Shown here piece after piece: positions 18,094-28,000 of a stretch of 64,000 nt of DNA. The notes under the pieces were generated by a model. The model did not search any database, was not told the origin of the DNA, and was given only the letters and a program-made list of their open reading frames with translations. Source of the stretch: Candidatus Centipeda massiliensis (GTDB taxonomy: Bacteria; Bacillota; Negativicutes; Selenomonadales; Selenomonadaceae); the NCBI RefSeq assembly GCF_900290285.1, contig NZ_LT985757.1:106905-170904 (forward strand). The letters are read 5' to 3'. Position 1 is the first letter of the stretch. Each line of letters begins with the position of its first letter. The translations under genes were made by a program, and so were the position numbers.

Positions 18094-18155
18094 GAAAATA
18101 CCTCCTCACAGATCTGTTGACTCTAGGATAACACAGCAATTCAGAGGATTCAACG

Positions 18156-19236
18156 ATGAACGGAGAACGAAAGGAAGATGTTTGTGAAAAAAAGAAATCC
18201 CTTATTATCGTATTATTGCTCCTCCTCGTACTGCTCGTTGGATGCGGTCAGGAGGCAAAGGAGAATACTGCCTCTGAAACCTATTTATTCACGGACTCTG
18301 CGGGGCGCACGGTTGAACTTCCAAAACAGATTGATCGCATCGCCCCCTCGGGCGGTCTGGCACAGATGGCACTCTTTGCCATTGCACCGGATAAGCTCGT
18401 CGGCGTTTCCGGACAGTGGAAAGATTCCGTCCTTCCCTATGTAGGGGATCAGTACCGTGATCTGCCGATTCTTGGTCAGTTCTACGGCATGAAGAATTTC
18501 AACAAGGAGGCGGTGCTCTCTGTCAACCCGCAGGTCATTATTGACGTGGGGGAGAAAAAAGCGACCATTGCCGAGGATATGGATCAGATTCAGGCATCAC
18601 TCGGCATTCCTGTGATCTTCATCGAGGCGCGGCTCGACAATACCGATGAGGCATATCGTACACTCGGAAAAATCCTCGGCCGCGAGGAAGAAGGAAATGC
18701 TATTGCCGACTATTGTCACACAACGTATGCACGCATCAAGGCAGTTTCCGAAAAAATTCGGAACAAGCCAGGTGTTCTCTATGTTGGCGGAGCACAGGGC
18801 AATATGGCGGTCGCACGAGGCTCCTTCCATGCACAGATCGTCGATCTGCTCGCAGATAATGTTGCCGTGACGACAGAGCCGACTGAGGGTTCCATGAGTC
18901 AGGTCTCAATGGAGCAGATTCTGGCATGGAATCCGGAGGTTCTTGTGATTGCAGCCGAAACAGAGGCAGATTTCTCTGCACTTCCTTGGCGGGAGCTGCG
19001 TGCCGTGCAGTCGCAACGCGTTCTGCGCGTGCCGTCGAAGCCATACGATTGGATGGGGCGCCCCCCCTGTCAACTGTTTCATGGGGCTGTCGTGGCTTGC
19101 GGCACGCCTCTATCCCGAGGAGTCCGGCATCAATCTGCATGAGGAGATGAAGATGTACTATCGTCTTTTCTATCATTACGAACTGGACGATGCGGAGTGT
19201 GCGGCTTTGCTCGCAGGGAATCGTGTCCTCCCATGA
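18156..19236 (+). pseudogene. Iron/metallophore ABC transporter substrate-binding lipoprotein, frameshifted
   Basis: FecB/BtuF-type binding protein with a lipoprotein signal (VLLVGCGQ) and the domain start TDSAGRTVELP. The frame starting at 18156 continues normally to DWMGRPP, then passes a run of seven C at 19061-19067 and reads an aberrant tail stopping at 19142. With six C the protein continues as RPPVNCFMGLSWLAARLYPE, a normal end for this family, and stops at 19236, where TGA overlaps the permease ATG (ATGA). So the intact gene would be 359 residues. The cause may be a true mutation, a phase-variable tract or a sequencing error. A seven-A run near 18185 also lies at an alternative start. 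Confidence 0.8.
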
Positions 19237-20246
19237 GTAAATTTTCTCCTCAGTTCAAGCTTACGGTACTGGTGCTCGTGCTTGTTGCAACGATTTTTAC
19301 CTCCTTCCTGTTGGGACGTTTCCCTCTCAGTCTATCAGATGTCATTTCTGCATTCGGCGGTTGGTTGGGAATTGCACCGGAGACGCACACTGCCTCCTCT
19401 GTCGTGATTGAATTGCGTTTGCCGCGCATCATCGGTGCGGTCATGGTTGGAGCGGCACTCTCCGTATCCGGAGCAGCCTATCAGGTCATGTTCCGCAACC
19501 CGATGGTCTCCCCTGCCATCCTCGGTGTCTCAGCAGGTGCGGCGTTTGGTACGGCGGTCGCCATTCTGTGGAGTGCATCCACATTTTTCATACATACAAT
19601 GACCTTTGTCGGCGGTCTGTGCGCGGTCGCGATCACATACGTGATCGGTGCAAAGCTCTGCCGCGGCGGCAATACGACACTTGCGATCATCCTCTCGGGC
19701 ATCATTGTGAGCACGCTCTTCACATCCCTGCTCTCCATGATCAAATATATCGCCGATCCTTATGATAAACTGCCCGTCATTGTCTACTGGCTGATGGGGA
19801 GTCTTGCATCCATTTCACTCGACAGTCTCTTCTTCCCGCTCATATTTATGGGAGCGGCATTCATCCCGCTCTTTCTCCTGCGTTGGCGCATCAATCTGCT
19901 CTCCTTTGGCGATGAGGAGGCACAGACACTTGGGATTCCCGTGGAACGTCTCCGTCTCATCGTCATTCTCTGCGCCACACTGCTGACGGCGGCGGCGGTT
20001 TCGCTCTCTGGCATCATCGGCCTAGTCGGTCTGATTGTGCCGCATCTCGTGCGCTTTATCGTGGGACCTGACTTCCGATTTCTCCTGCCGTGTTCGGCAC
20101 TCATGGGCGGGCTTTTTCTGCTTGCTTCAGATAATCTCGCACGAACTCTGTGGACGATGGAGATTCCGCTTGGGATTCTCACATCACTCTTCGGTGTGCC
20201 GTTCTTTCTCTATCTGCTGATTAAATATCATCATGGCTGGGATTAA
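19233..20246 (+). CDS. FecCD-type iron/metallophore ABC transporter permease
   Basis: 337-residue inner-membrane permease of the BtuC/FecCD family. The start MSKFSPQFK overlaps the stop of the full-length binding-protein frame. Family motifs ELRLPRIIGAVMVGAALSVSGAAYQ, NPMVSPAILGVSAGAAFG, the coupling-helix region ETLGIP-like EAQTLGIPVERLR, and SGIIGLVGLIVPHLVR are intact. About nine to ten hydrophobic segments. No lesion seen. Confidence 0.92.
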   Translation: MSKFSPQFKLTVLVLVLVATIFTSFLLGRFPLSLSDVISAFGGWLGIAPETHTASSVVIELRLPRIIGAVMVGAALSVSGAAYQVMFRNPMVSPAILGVSAGAAFGTAVAILWSASTFFIHTMTFVGGLCAVAITYVIGAKLCRGGNTTLAIILSGIIVSTLFTSLLSMIKYIADPYDKLPVIVYWLMGSLASISLDSLFFPLIFMGAAFIPLFLLRWRINLLSFGDEEAQTLGIPVERLRLIVILCATLLTAAAVSLSGIIGLVGLIVPHLVRFIVGPDFRFLLPCSALMGGLFLLASDNLARTLWTMEIPLGILTSLFGVPFFLYLLIKYHHGWD

Positions 20247-20257
20247 AGAGGGACGAT

Positions 20258-21037
20258 ATGTTACTGGAACTAAAATCGGTTTCCTGCGGCTATGGGAGCG
20301 TTCCCATCTTTCAAAATATTTCCTTTGCTGTCAATCGTGGAGAGACGCTCTGTCTGCTTGGCCCGAACGGCGTTGACAAAACAAGGCTCTTCAAGACGAT
20401 TCTGGGGCTGCTGTCCCCGCTGGCGGGTGATATATTTCTATCTGGTGAGAATATGTCTGCATGGACAGCAGAGGAGCGGGCGCGACGCATTGCCTACGTC
20501 CCGCAGGTGCATACGCCCCCCTTCCCCTTCACCGTTCACGATGTCGTACTGATGGGGCGGGCTGCCCACATCGGCAGTCTCGGCATTCCCGGGAAAAGGG
20601 ATCAACGAATTGCAGACGATGCGATCGAAATGCTTGGCATCGCACATCTTTCGCAAAAGATCTATACGAAGATCAGCGGTGGAGAACGCCAACTCGTCCT
20701 CTTGGCACGTGCCATTGCACAGCAGCCGCGGCTCCTGTGTATGGACGAACCCACGGCGAGCCTTGATTTCGGCAATCAGGTGCTCGTGATGAACCGCATC
20801 CGTGCGCTCAGTGCGACGGGGATCACGGTGATCATGACGACCCACGCCCCCAGTCATGCCTTTTACTGTGCCGACCAGACTGCAGTCATGGGACGGGACG
20901 GCGTGTTTTTCGTCGGTCATACAAATGAGATAATCACAGAGGAGCGTCTGGAAAAACTGTACGGAATTACGGCAAAGATTGTCGGTTATGCTGACATTCC
21001 TGAGACACGCACCTGTGTCCCCCTTCCTCCACAGTAA
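20258..21037 (+). CDS. Iron/metallophore ABC transporter ATPase with altered Walker A motif
   Basis: 259-residue FepC/BtuD-type ATPase. The signature ISGGERQLVLLARA, Walker B LLCMDEPTASLD, and the switch His in MTTHAPSHA are intact. The Walker A motif reads GPNGVDKT at 35-42: Asp40 replaces the invariant glycine before Lys, a one-base change (GGC to GAC at 20376), and Arg43 replaces a usual Thr/Ser. The glycine is needed for P-loop geometry in the known family, so ATP binding may be impaired. Last gene of the operon, followed by a terminator. Confidence 0.88.
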   Translation: MLLELKSVSCGYGSVPIFQNISFAVNRGETLCLLGPNGVDKTRLFKTILGLLSPLAGDIFLSGENMSAWTAEERARRIAYVPQVHTPPFPFTVHDVVLMGRAAHIGSLGIPGKRDQRIADDAIEMLGIAHLSQKIYTKISGGERQLVLLARAIAQQPRLLCMDEPTASLDFGNQVLVMNRIRALSATGITVIMTTHAPSHAFYCADQTAVMGRDGVFFVGHTNEIITEERLEKLYGITAKIVGYADIPETRTCVPLPPQ

Positions 21038-21041
21038 AAAT

Positions 21042-21080
21042 AGAGCAGTGACGTATTGTGTGCGTCACTGCTCTGTTTTT
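21042..21080 (+). terminator. Terminator of the iron ABC operon
   Basis: Twelve-base arms (AGAGCAGTGACG and CGTCACTGCTCT) followed by GTTTTT. A repeat element begins immediately after. Confidence 0.88.
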
Positions 21081-21247
21081 AAGGAATCGATGATAAAATG
21101 AAGTCCGTCGTATTGGTGCAGATTTTTTGTCCTGTCAAGGAGACAAACCGGACGCATAGCAAAGGCTATGTGGAGGATTTGTCGACGAAGAGAGGGCGAA
21201 AAAGATGCGCTAAGACGGCGGTGCTGAATTTATCAGTGCTTCCTTAG
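21081..21247 (+). repeat. Dispersed MITE-like repeat, copy 2 (complete)
   Basis: 167 bp with imperfect terminal repeats AAGGAATCGATGATAAAATG and, reversed, CTAAGGAAGCACTGATAAAT. Central hairpin CATAGC/GCTATG at 21155-21170 enclosed by GACAAA/TTTGTC (21142-21147 with 21178-21183). The right end contains the addA stop codon. Confidence 0.9.
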
Positions 21248-24200
21248 ATATCCCACATTTTTACTTCTGTGCCTGTATCAAGCAGGAAGAGATAGGATTC
21301 TTTAACCGGTTTGCCAAGGATGGTCTCTACGGCATCGCAGTAAAGATCGATCTGGAACTGATAGCGCGCCCGCGCAGCATCGGCGGAGATTTTACGATCG
21401 GTCTTGTAGTCGAGCAGGATGTAGTCACCGTTTTTCTCCTCAAAGAGGACATCGATGATGCCCTGCAAAAAGATCTGATCGCTGTCGTCCATCGCATCTG
21501 CATAATAGCGATGTGCCGGCAAAAGTCGTCCAAACGGAAGCTCACGATAGACTGCTGCTGCATCACGCATACGCTGTCCCAGTTTTGAACCGACAAACTT
21601 CCAGATCTTTCCAGGCTCAATGCTCCTGCGCTCCGCTTCGGTGAGAATTCCCTTTTCCAGAAGGACATCTGCCTGCCGTGCAATGGCATCGATGTCTGCG
21701 GCATCTCCCAGGTCGAGCTGCTGCATGACCGTGTGCATCGCTGTACCGCGCTCCATTGGAGTCAGATACTCCCGCTCTGTGGAACGAAGGAATCGCGGCA
21801 CCTCCCATTCCTGCGGCGTATTTGACGAATCACCAACAGCAGGAAGAAGTGGAGCGACGGTTTCATCCTCAGCTGCTTGCCGGCGCTTAAGCTCGGTGAC
21901 ACTGGTCTTGGCATGGATCTGTGACGTTCCACGGAGATCATATTGCCAGCCCAGAACTTCCGCAACATGATCCGCGTCATCGCCCTCGGGAAGCGGTTGA
22001 TCCTCACGTACGGCAGAGAGAATGGCATCCTCGTTTTCCTGTGCTTCTTTTTGTGTCGTGCGTATATTCTCGTCAATGATCCGTACATCGAAGCGCGCCT
22101 TTTGTTGACTTGGCGCACGGCGCACAATATCATCCGCATCGTCAAACAGCACTGCACCATCGGGATGCCGCATAAGGGCAAGGGCAATCCAATCGAGATA
22201 GCATTTTGCCCCGAGAACAGCCTCCTTTGGAAACACAGTATCCTCTGTCTGTGCGTATGTGAGACAATTCTCGCGCAGCTGCTCCAATGCGTCCCTGCCC
22301 TTGCGTGAAATGTTGAGTGTTCCAGTCAGAATGAGCTTTTCCTGCGCGCGTGTCATGGCAACATAGAGGATGCGCATTTCCTCCGCCATCGCTTCCCGGC
22401 GAATAACTGCCTTGACCTTCCTGCGTGACATGGTGTCGTATTTCTGCCGCCCTGTGACTGTATTCTCATGGACAAGAAGCCCAATCCCCTCGCGTGCATG
22501 GTGGAGCAGATCGCCCTTTGTATCCTGTGTATTGAATTGACCCGCGATATTCGCGAGAAAAACAATAGGGAACTCCAGCCCCTTGCTTCGGTGAATCGTC
22601 ATAATGCGTACGACATCCTCTGTTTCGCCGAGGGTGCGTGCAACGGAGAGATCCGTTCTGCGGCGTTTCAACGCGTCAATATACCGCAGGAAGCGAAACA
22701 GACCGCGTTCGTTTGTCCGCTCAAAATCAGCAGCACGGTCGATGAGCATACGCAGATTTGCCTGACGCAGGACGCCGCCGGGGAGTGTGCCAACATAGTC
22801 ATAGTACCCTGTGTCACGGTAGAGCATCCAAAGCAGCTCCGGGACACTGTGAATGAGAGCATAGTGCCGCCAGCCTCGAATACGCTCCAACGCGTGCGCC
22901 GCCCTTTCGTTGAGTTCGGGGGGAAGATCAGCCTCCGTCGCTCCGGTCAGCATATCGTAGACACTGCCAATCGGGGTATGGATGCGCAGTGTCGCCATCT
23001 CCTCCATCGTAAGCCCGATCATCGGCGATGTGAGTATGGCGGCAAGCGGCGTGTCCTGACGCGCGTTGTCAAGGACTGCGAGCAGGGATAATACCATGCG
23101 TATCTCGCTCGCTTCGAAATAACCTGCGGTATCATCTGCATACGCCGGCACATTCTCTGCACGCAGTGCGTCGAGCAGAATTCCCGCACGCCCCTTTGCA
23201 CCCCGGAGGAGAATCACAATGTCCTTATTTCGGATGCTTTTCCCATTGTGAAGGACAGACCCATCCTCCTTGAGTTCACGAATGCGGCGCGCGATAAAAT
23301 GTGCCTCAATCTCGAATGCCTTTCGCTCCTCTTCCCCCTGCTCCTCCTCGTCGACAGAATAATCGGCGCGCAGGAGGTTGATCTCCAGCGGTTGTGCCAG
23401 CGACTTTCCCTGCAACGTCTCACCAAACACGCGTCCCGGATTGAGACGTGCATTTTCGTCGTATGTGATCTCTACGGCCTCTTTGCTCATAATCTGTGAG
23501 AAGATCTCGTTGATCGGCTCGAGTACCTCAGCACGGCTGCGGAAGTTTTCGGACATGGTCACGAGTTCGCCTTCTGCGCTGCACGTACGATATGCCTCAT
23601 AGGTATTCTGAAAGAGAGTTGGATCAGCCAGCCGGAAACGATAGATACTCTGCTTCACATCACCGACAATGAAACGATTGTGCTCACGTGCAATCTGGCG
23701 CAGGATTCCCTCCTGCAGTCCATTTGTGTCTTGGTACTCGTCCACCATGATGGCGGTATAATGCGCACGCAGCTCGTCAGCGATCTCCGTCGGATCGGCG
23801 ATGGTCGGATCCGCCTGCAGCCGCTCCGGATGTTTGCAGAGAAGGGTGAGCGCCGTATGCTCGAGATCACTGAAATCGAGAATGCCGCGTGCCATTTTTT
23901 CTTTTTGAAGGGCTGTATGAAATTTCATTGCAAGGCTTGCGTATGCACGAATGGCAGTATTTGCACGGTTCTCTGTTTCGCACAGTTCCTGCGAGGTTGC
24001 AGGAAGCGGTGTAATGCAGGAATCCCATCCGGCATGAATCTTCTCCGTGAGCTTCAGCAGCTGTTCCCCGATTTTGGCATCGTACTCTTCGACAGCCTTG
24101 CGCGGAATGTTTTTCCTATTTTTTTTTGCTGCAGCCGCTTCCATGCGGAATGTGTCCCATGCTTTGTCATCGTTGGTATTCAGAGCCGCATTGAGTTCTC

Positions 24201-25017
24201 GTTTCACCCCCTCATAGAGTTCTTGATTATGTATGAGCGCATCGATGGTTTTTACGCAGGCCGCACGCAAGTCATGATCTTCGTTTAGGAGTGCGATCGC
24301 CGCCTCATAATCTGTGCAAACTTGAGTGATATTTCTTTGCAGCTCATCTGTGAGCATCCGAAATCCTCGGCGCTCCCAACATGGAGCGTCATCGCTTTCC
24401 TGCCCCTGTGCAGCCAGCCATGTCATGGGCGATGGCTGGCTGAGCGAAAAGGCGTACAGATCAAGAATCTCATTTTGCAGCTTCTCATCATCTCCCTTGA
24501 TTCCACCGTAGGCATCGGCAAAGTATAGAAAGTCCGCTGCAGCGGTCTCATACTCATGTTCAAGCATCTGCTCAAACACATCGTTTTTCAGCAGATGTAT
24601 TTCCTGCTCGCTTGCAATCCGGAATGTCGGAGGAATCTCCGTTGCGTCAATGTGCGACTGTATCAAGCGCTGGCAAAAGGAATGAAATGTCGAGATGTCT
24701 GCTCCCGTGAGCAGGACGCGCTGACGCTCCATAGCACTGATCTGTTCGAATGAACCGCCGCTTTCGGTCAGGACGTTGATCTCCTCATTGAGTGCCATCT
24801 CAATGCGTTCACGCATCTCTGAAGCAGCTGCCTTGGTGAATGTGAGGACAAGGATATGATCCAGGGACAGCTCTCCTCTGCGTACCTGCGAGATAATGCG
24901 TTCGACTAGAACGCGGGTCTTACCGGAACCTGCTGCCGCCGCAACGAGAATGTTCTTTCCTCGAGTCTCAATCGCTTTTTTTTGATCTTCGGTAAACTGC
25001 ATCTTCTCTGCCATCAC
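21244..25017 (-). CDS. addA: ATP-dependent helicase/nuclease subunit A (AddA)
   Basis: 1257-residue UvrD-type helicase-nuclease, the motor and one nuclease of the AddAB double-strand-break resection complex (functional counterpart of RecBCD). Walker A AAAAGSGKTRVLVERI near the N-terminus, FTKAAASEMRERIE, VDEYQDTNGLQ, later helicase motifs (VRIMTIHRSKGLEFP, ILYVAMTRAQEKLIL), and a C-terminal RecB-type nuclease motif LLDYKTDR. Overlaps addB by 4 bp (ATGA). The TAA stop coincides with the end of repeat copy 2, directly after WDI. Confidence 0.97.
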   Translation of the reverse strand: MMAEKMQFTEDQKKAIETRGKNILVAAAAGSGKTRVLVERIISQVRRGELSLDHILVLTFTKAAASEMRERIEMALNEEINVLTESGGSFEQISAMERQRVLLTGADISTFHSFCQRLIQSHIDATEIPPTFRIASEQEIHLLKNDVFEQMLEHEYETAAADFLYFADAYGGIKGDDEKLQNEILDLYAFSLSQPSPMTWLAAQGQESDDAPCWERRGFRMLTDELQRNITQVCTDYEAAIALLNEDHDLRAACVKTIDALIHNQELYEGVKRELNAALNTNDDKAWDTFRMEAAAAKKNRKNIPRKAVEEYDAKIGEQLLKLTEKIHAGWDSCITPLPATSQELCETENRANTAIRAYASLAMKFHTALQKEKMARGILDFSDLEHTALTLLCKHPERLQADPTIADPTEIADELRAHYTAIMVDEYQDTNGLQEGILRQIAREHNRFIVGDVKQSIYRFRLADPTLFQNTYEAYRTCSAEGELVTMSENFRSRAEVLEPINEIFSQIMSKEAVEITYDENARLNPGRVFGETLQGKSLAQPLEINLLRADYSVDEEEQGEEERKAFEIEAHFIARRIRELKEDGSVLHNGKSIRNKDIVILLRGAKGRAGILLDALRAENVPAYADDTAGYFEASEIRMVLSLLAVLDNARQDTPLAAILTSPMIGLTMEEMATLRIHTPIGSVYDMLTGATEADLPPELNERAAHALERIRGWRHYALIHSVPELLWMLYRDTGYYDYVGTLPGGVLRQANLRMLIDRAADFERTNERGLFRFLRYIDALKRRRTDLSVARTLGETEDVVRIMTIHRSKGLEFPIVFLANIAGQFNTQDTKGDLLHHAREGIGLLVHENTVTGRQKYDTMSRRKVKAVIRREAMAEEMRILYVAMTRAQEKLILTGTLNISRKGRDALEQLRENCLTYAQTEDTVFPKEAVLGAKCYLDWIALALMRHPDGAVLFDDADDIVRRAPSQQKARFDVRIIDENIRTTQKEAQENEDAILSAVREDQPLPEGDDADHVAEVLGWQYDLRGTSQIHAKTSVTELKRRQAAEDETVAPLLPAVGDSSNTPQEWEVPRFLRSTEREYLTPMERGTAMHTVMQQLDLGDAADIDAIARQADVLLEKGILTEAERRSIEPGKIWKFVGSKLGQRMRDAAAVYRELPFGRLLPAHRYYADAMDDSDQIFLQGIIDVLFEEKNGDYILLDYKTDRKISADAARARYQFQIDLYCDAVETILGKPVKESYLFLLDTGTEVKMWDI

Positions 25018-28000
25018 TCTTCACCTCCCTGCATAATGATTTGTGCAATCTCTTCCATCGCCGTCTGTGCATTATCCGCAATATCATGGTAGCAGTCCCC
25101 CCGCCCAAGATCCGGCTCAAAGGCACAGACGGAGCGATAGGCACAGAAGGTACAGGCATTTCGATTCTGAAAACGATAAGGAGAGACACGGATATTGCCA
25201 TGCAGGATCTCCTCGGCTGTCTCACGGATCAGGACAGGAAGATACGAAAGGAGCTGCTCAAATTCCTCCCGTGAGCGAATGAATTGTGCCGAACTCTTGG
25301 AAAGGCTGCCGCCTTTATTGAATGATATGCAGATGTGATCCGACATTTTATCAATCTTCTTCAAAATCTCTACATCATCGATCAACATACCCGTGAGCAC
25401 CATGCCGTTTGCAACCTTTTGGTGCAGCGTATGATCGTCCAAACGCACATCGCTCTTGACGACGGGATTGACGACGGGCGCGTAGAGCATGCCTGCGGGA
25501 AACGTTTCCGCGTCACTGAGCAGGGAACGCACAACGAAGAGATAGAGCAGGAGCTGCATTTTCAGTCCGTGACGAATCTCCGGAAGAAGGAGTGATGTGC
25601 TGCCTGTTTTATAGTCAAGGACGAGATAGAGATCCTGCTCTTTGGTCAGGTCAAATCGGTCGATCTGTCCGCGCAGGGATAGTGTCATCCCACCCTCAAG
25701 CTGAAACTCCATCAAGGGGATGTGATCGCCGCGGCGGCCGAAGCTGATCTCAAACCCGTAGGGGTGAAAGGAAGATGCCTTCGCCCACGAGGTAAGATGT
25801 CGAATGACCTGTTGTGCCGTGCGCCGAATCCGCTCGATCCGGTGGCGGTAAGCCGCAGAACTCATCAGGATGGAGCTGCGTACACGCGGTACAATTTGCT
25901 GCAGCAGTTCATCAATCTTTGCTGCACTTTTGACCTCTGCCGCACACCAGTCATTCGCGTGTTCTCTACGAACCCACTCCCCGTACCCATAGAGAATCTC
26001 GTGCAGAAGCGTACCGAAGTCGCTGCTCTGAAACTCATAGACATCGCGTTCTCTGAGACCAAGTCCATACATTGCGAAGTGACGGAATGGACATTGACGA
26101 AATGTTTCCAGCCGCGTTGTACTTCCACTGATACGGCCGTTACGCGCAAACAGTTTGCCTGCAATTTGATCGGAGAGTTCTTCCTCTCGCGGTGATGAAA
26201 AAAGCCCCCGCACCATCAGTCTCAGCAGCGGCTGCATCGCTGGATTGTTGCGCATCCAGTTGTAGACATCGCCCCAGAGAGTCCGCATCTTCCCTTGCTC
26301 TTTCTGTCCCTGCAAAGCTCCGGCAAGCGATGAAAGCACCGGATATGGGGCAGAGAGAACGAGGTCGTCCTCACGTTCCAGCATGGCGAGCGGAATGGAC
26401 AGAATATCCGGACAGAGCATGCGCAGACGTGCAATCAGGGGCGATGGAGCGAGCGCTGTTCCATCGACGGCGGAAAGTGCATAGGATACACATAGATATT
26501 GCCGCGCCTCTGTAAAACCGCGATAGAGCTGATAACGCTCCAAAAAGCTCTGCTCATGACTCCCGCCAAAGATTGTATGCTGTGTCTTCGCAAGGGATTC
26601 GCGAATGGAGAGTCGATCTGCATCCGACAGAACCCCCTGCGGCGATCCGGCACGCGGCATCGTCCCCGCATTTGCGCCGACAATATACGCTGCACGGATT
26701 CCTGCAAGACTGTTCTGATCAAATGCCGCTATTGTGACATGATCCAACCCCGGCGGAATGAGCGAGATTTCGAGCGCATCCAAGCCATCTCCCAGCAGCT
26801 CCTCGAAGTCGCGGGCAAAGATGACCTGATCTCCGCTGACCTCAACCAGCTGTTCGAACAGTGCCATACAGGAAGACCAGATCTGTCTGTTTGCTGCGGC
26901 ATCTGCCAGACGCCCTTCTGCATCAGCGACGCCCCTCCATAGTTCGAGGGTTTTTGGCACTTCAAGCTCCGTGAGAAAGTCATAGAGAGCCTGTGTACGT
27001 TCATACGCGGTACTGCCATCGCGGAAAAGATTCTGCGTCAATATGGAAAGTGGAGCCGCGATGCGTCTTCGGACGGAATCAAGAGCGATCTCCTCGGCAA
27101 TCCGCAGTGCGTTTTTCTCCGTATCCTGTTCGCCTTCGGGGATCGAACGGCGAATAAAATTCCAATCCTCGGTGGCTGTCCACTGTTTTGCTGTACGGAT
27201 TCCAAATGCCAGACAATAGTTTTCGAGCCGGTCTACAACCTCCTGCCAGTCACGACCAATCAAGCTCTCCATATCTTCCGTCAGGACGGGAAAAAATCCC
27301 GTACGCAGAGCGCGAAATACCGTATCATAGCCCCAGTTCCTCCATGCAATCTGTGCGGCAGCACGCAGGAGTTCGGCGAGCGGGTGATGTGTACTGGAAC
27401 GCTTTGCATCCAGATAGCACGGAATCCCACAATCCGCAAACGCAAGTGTCAGGAGATCGCCATAGGTATCTATATCGCGCACGAGTACGGCAATCTCACG
27501 ATAGAGACAGCCCTCCTCCCGTGCGAGGCGCAGGACATCCGCCGCCACTGCCTCCGCTTCAAGGCGGGGATTGGCTGCCTCCACAAGTTTTAGCGCATGA
27601 TCCTCTGCGGGCGCAAGACGTGCATGTCCGAACAGCTGCGCCTCGACGGCTCTGAGCAAGGGCTGCTGCAGGCGATGCTGTTTCTCCATAAGGCGGATTT
27701 TCGGATCCGCCGCCGGATCGAGTTCGGCAAGGAGCTGCACCAGAGCGTGCATTGTCTGATAGCTGCGTGCAAACAGCCCTGTCTCCATCGTGTTTTCAGG
27801 CAGATTGATTTGAACGCGGTCTCCATCACGCTGTCCATCCATTGTTAGGCTTACGTGAATAACATCAACCGTCTGGAAGAGTGCACGAAAAACCGCCATC
27901 TCCTGCGGATTGAAAAAGTCAAATCCATCTATCCAAATCTCTGCCCCGCGCAGAAAGGGGGCATTCCCCAGCTGTTCTGCAAGGCGTTCCATACGATCCG

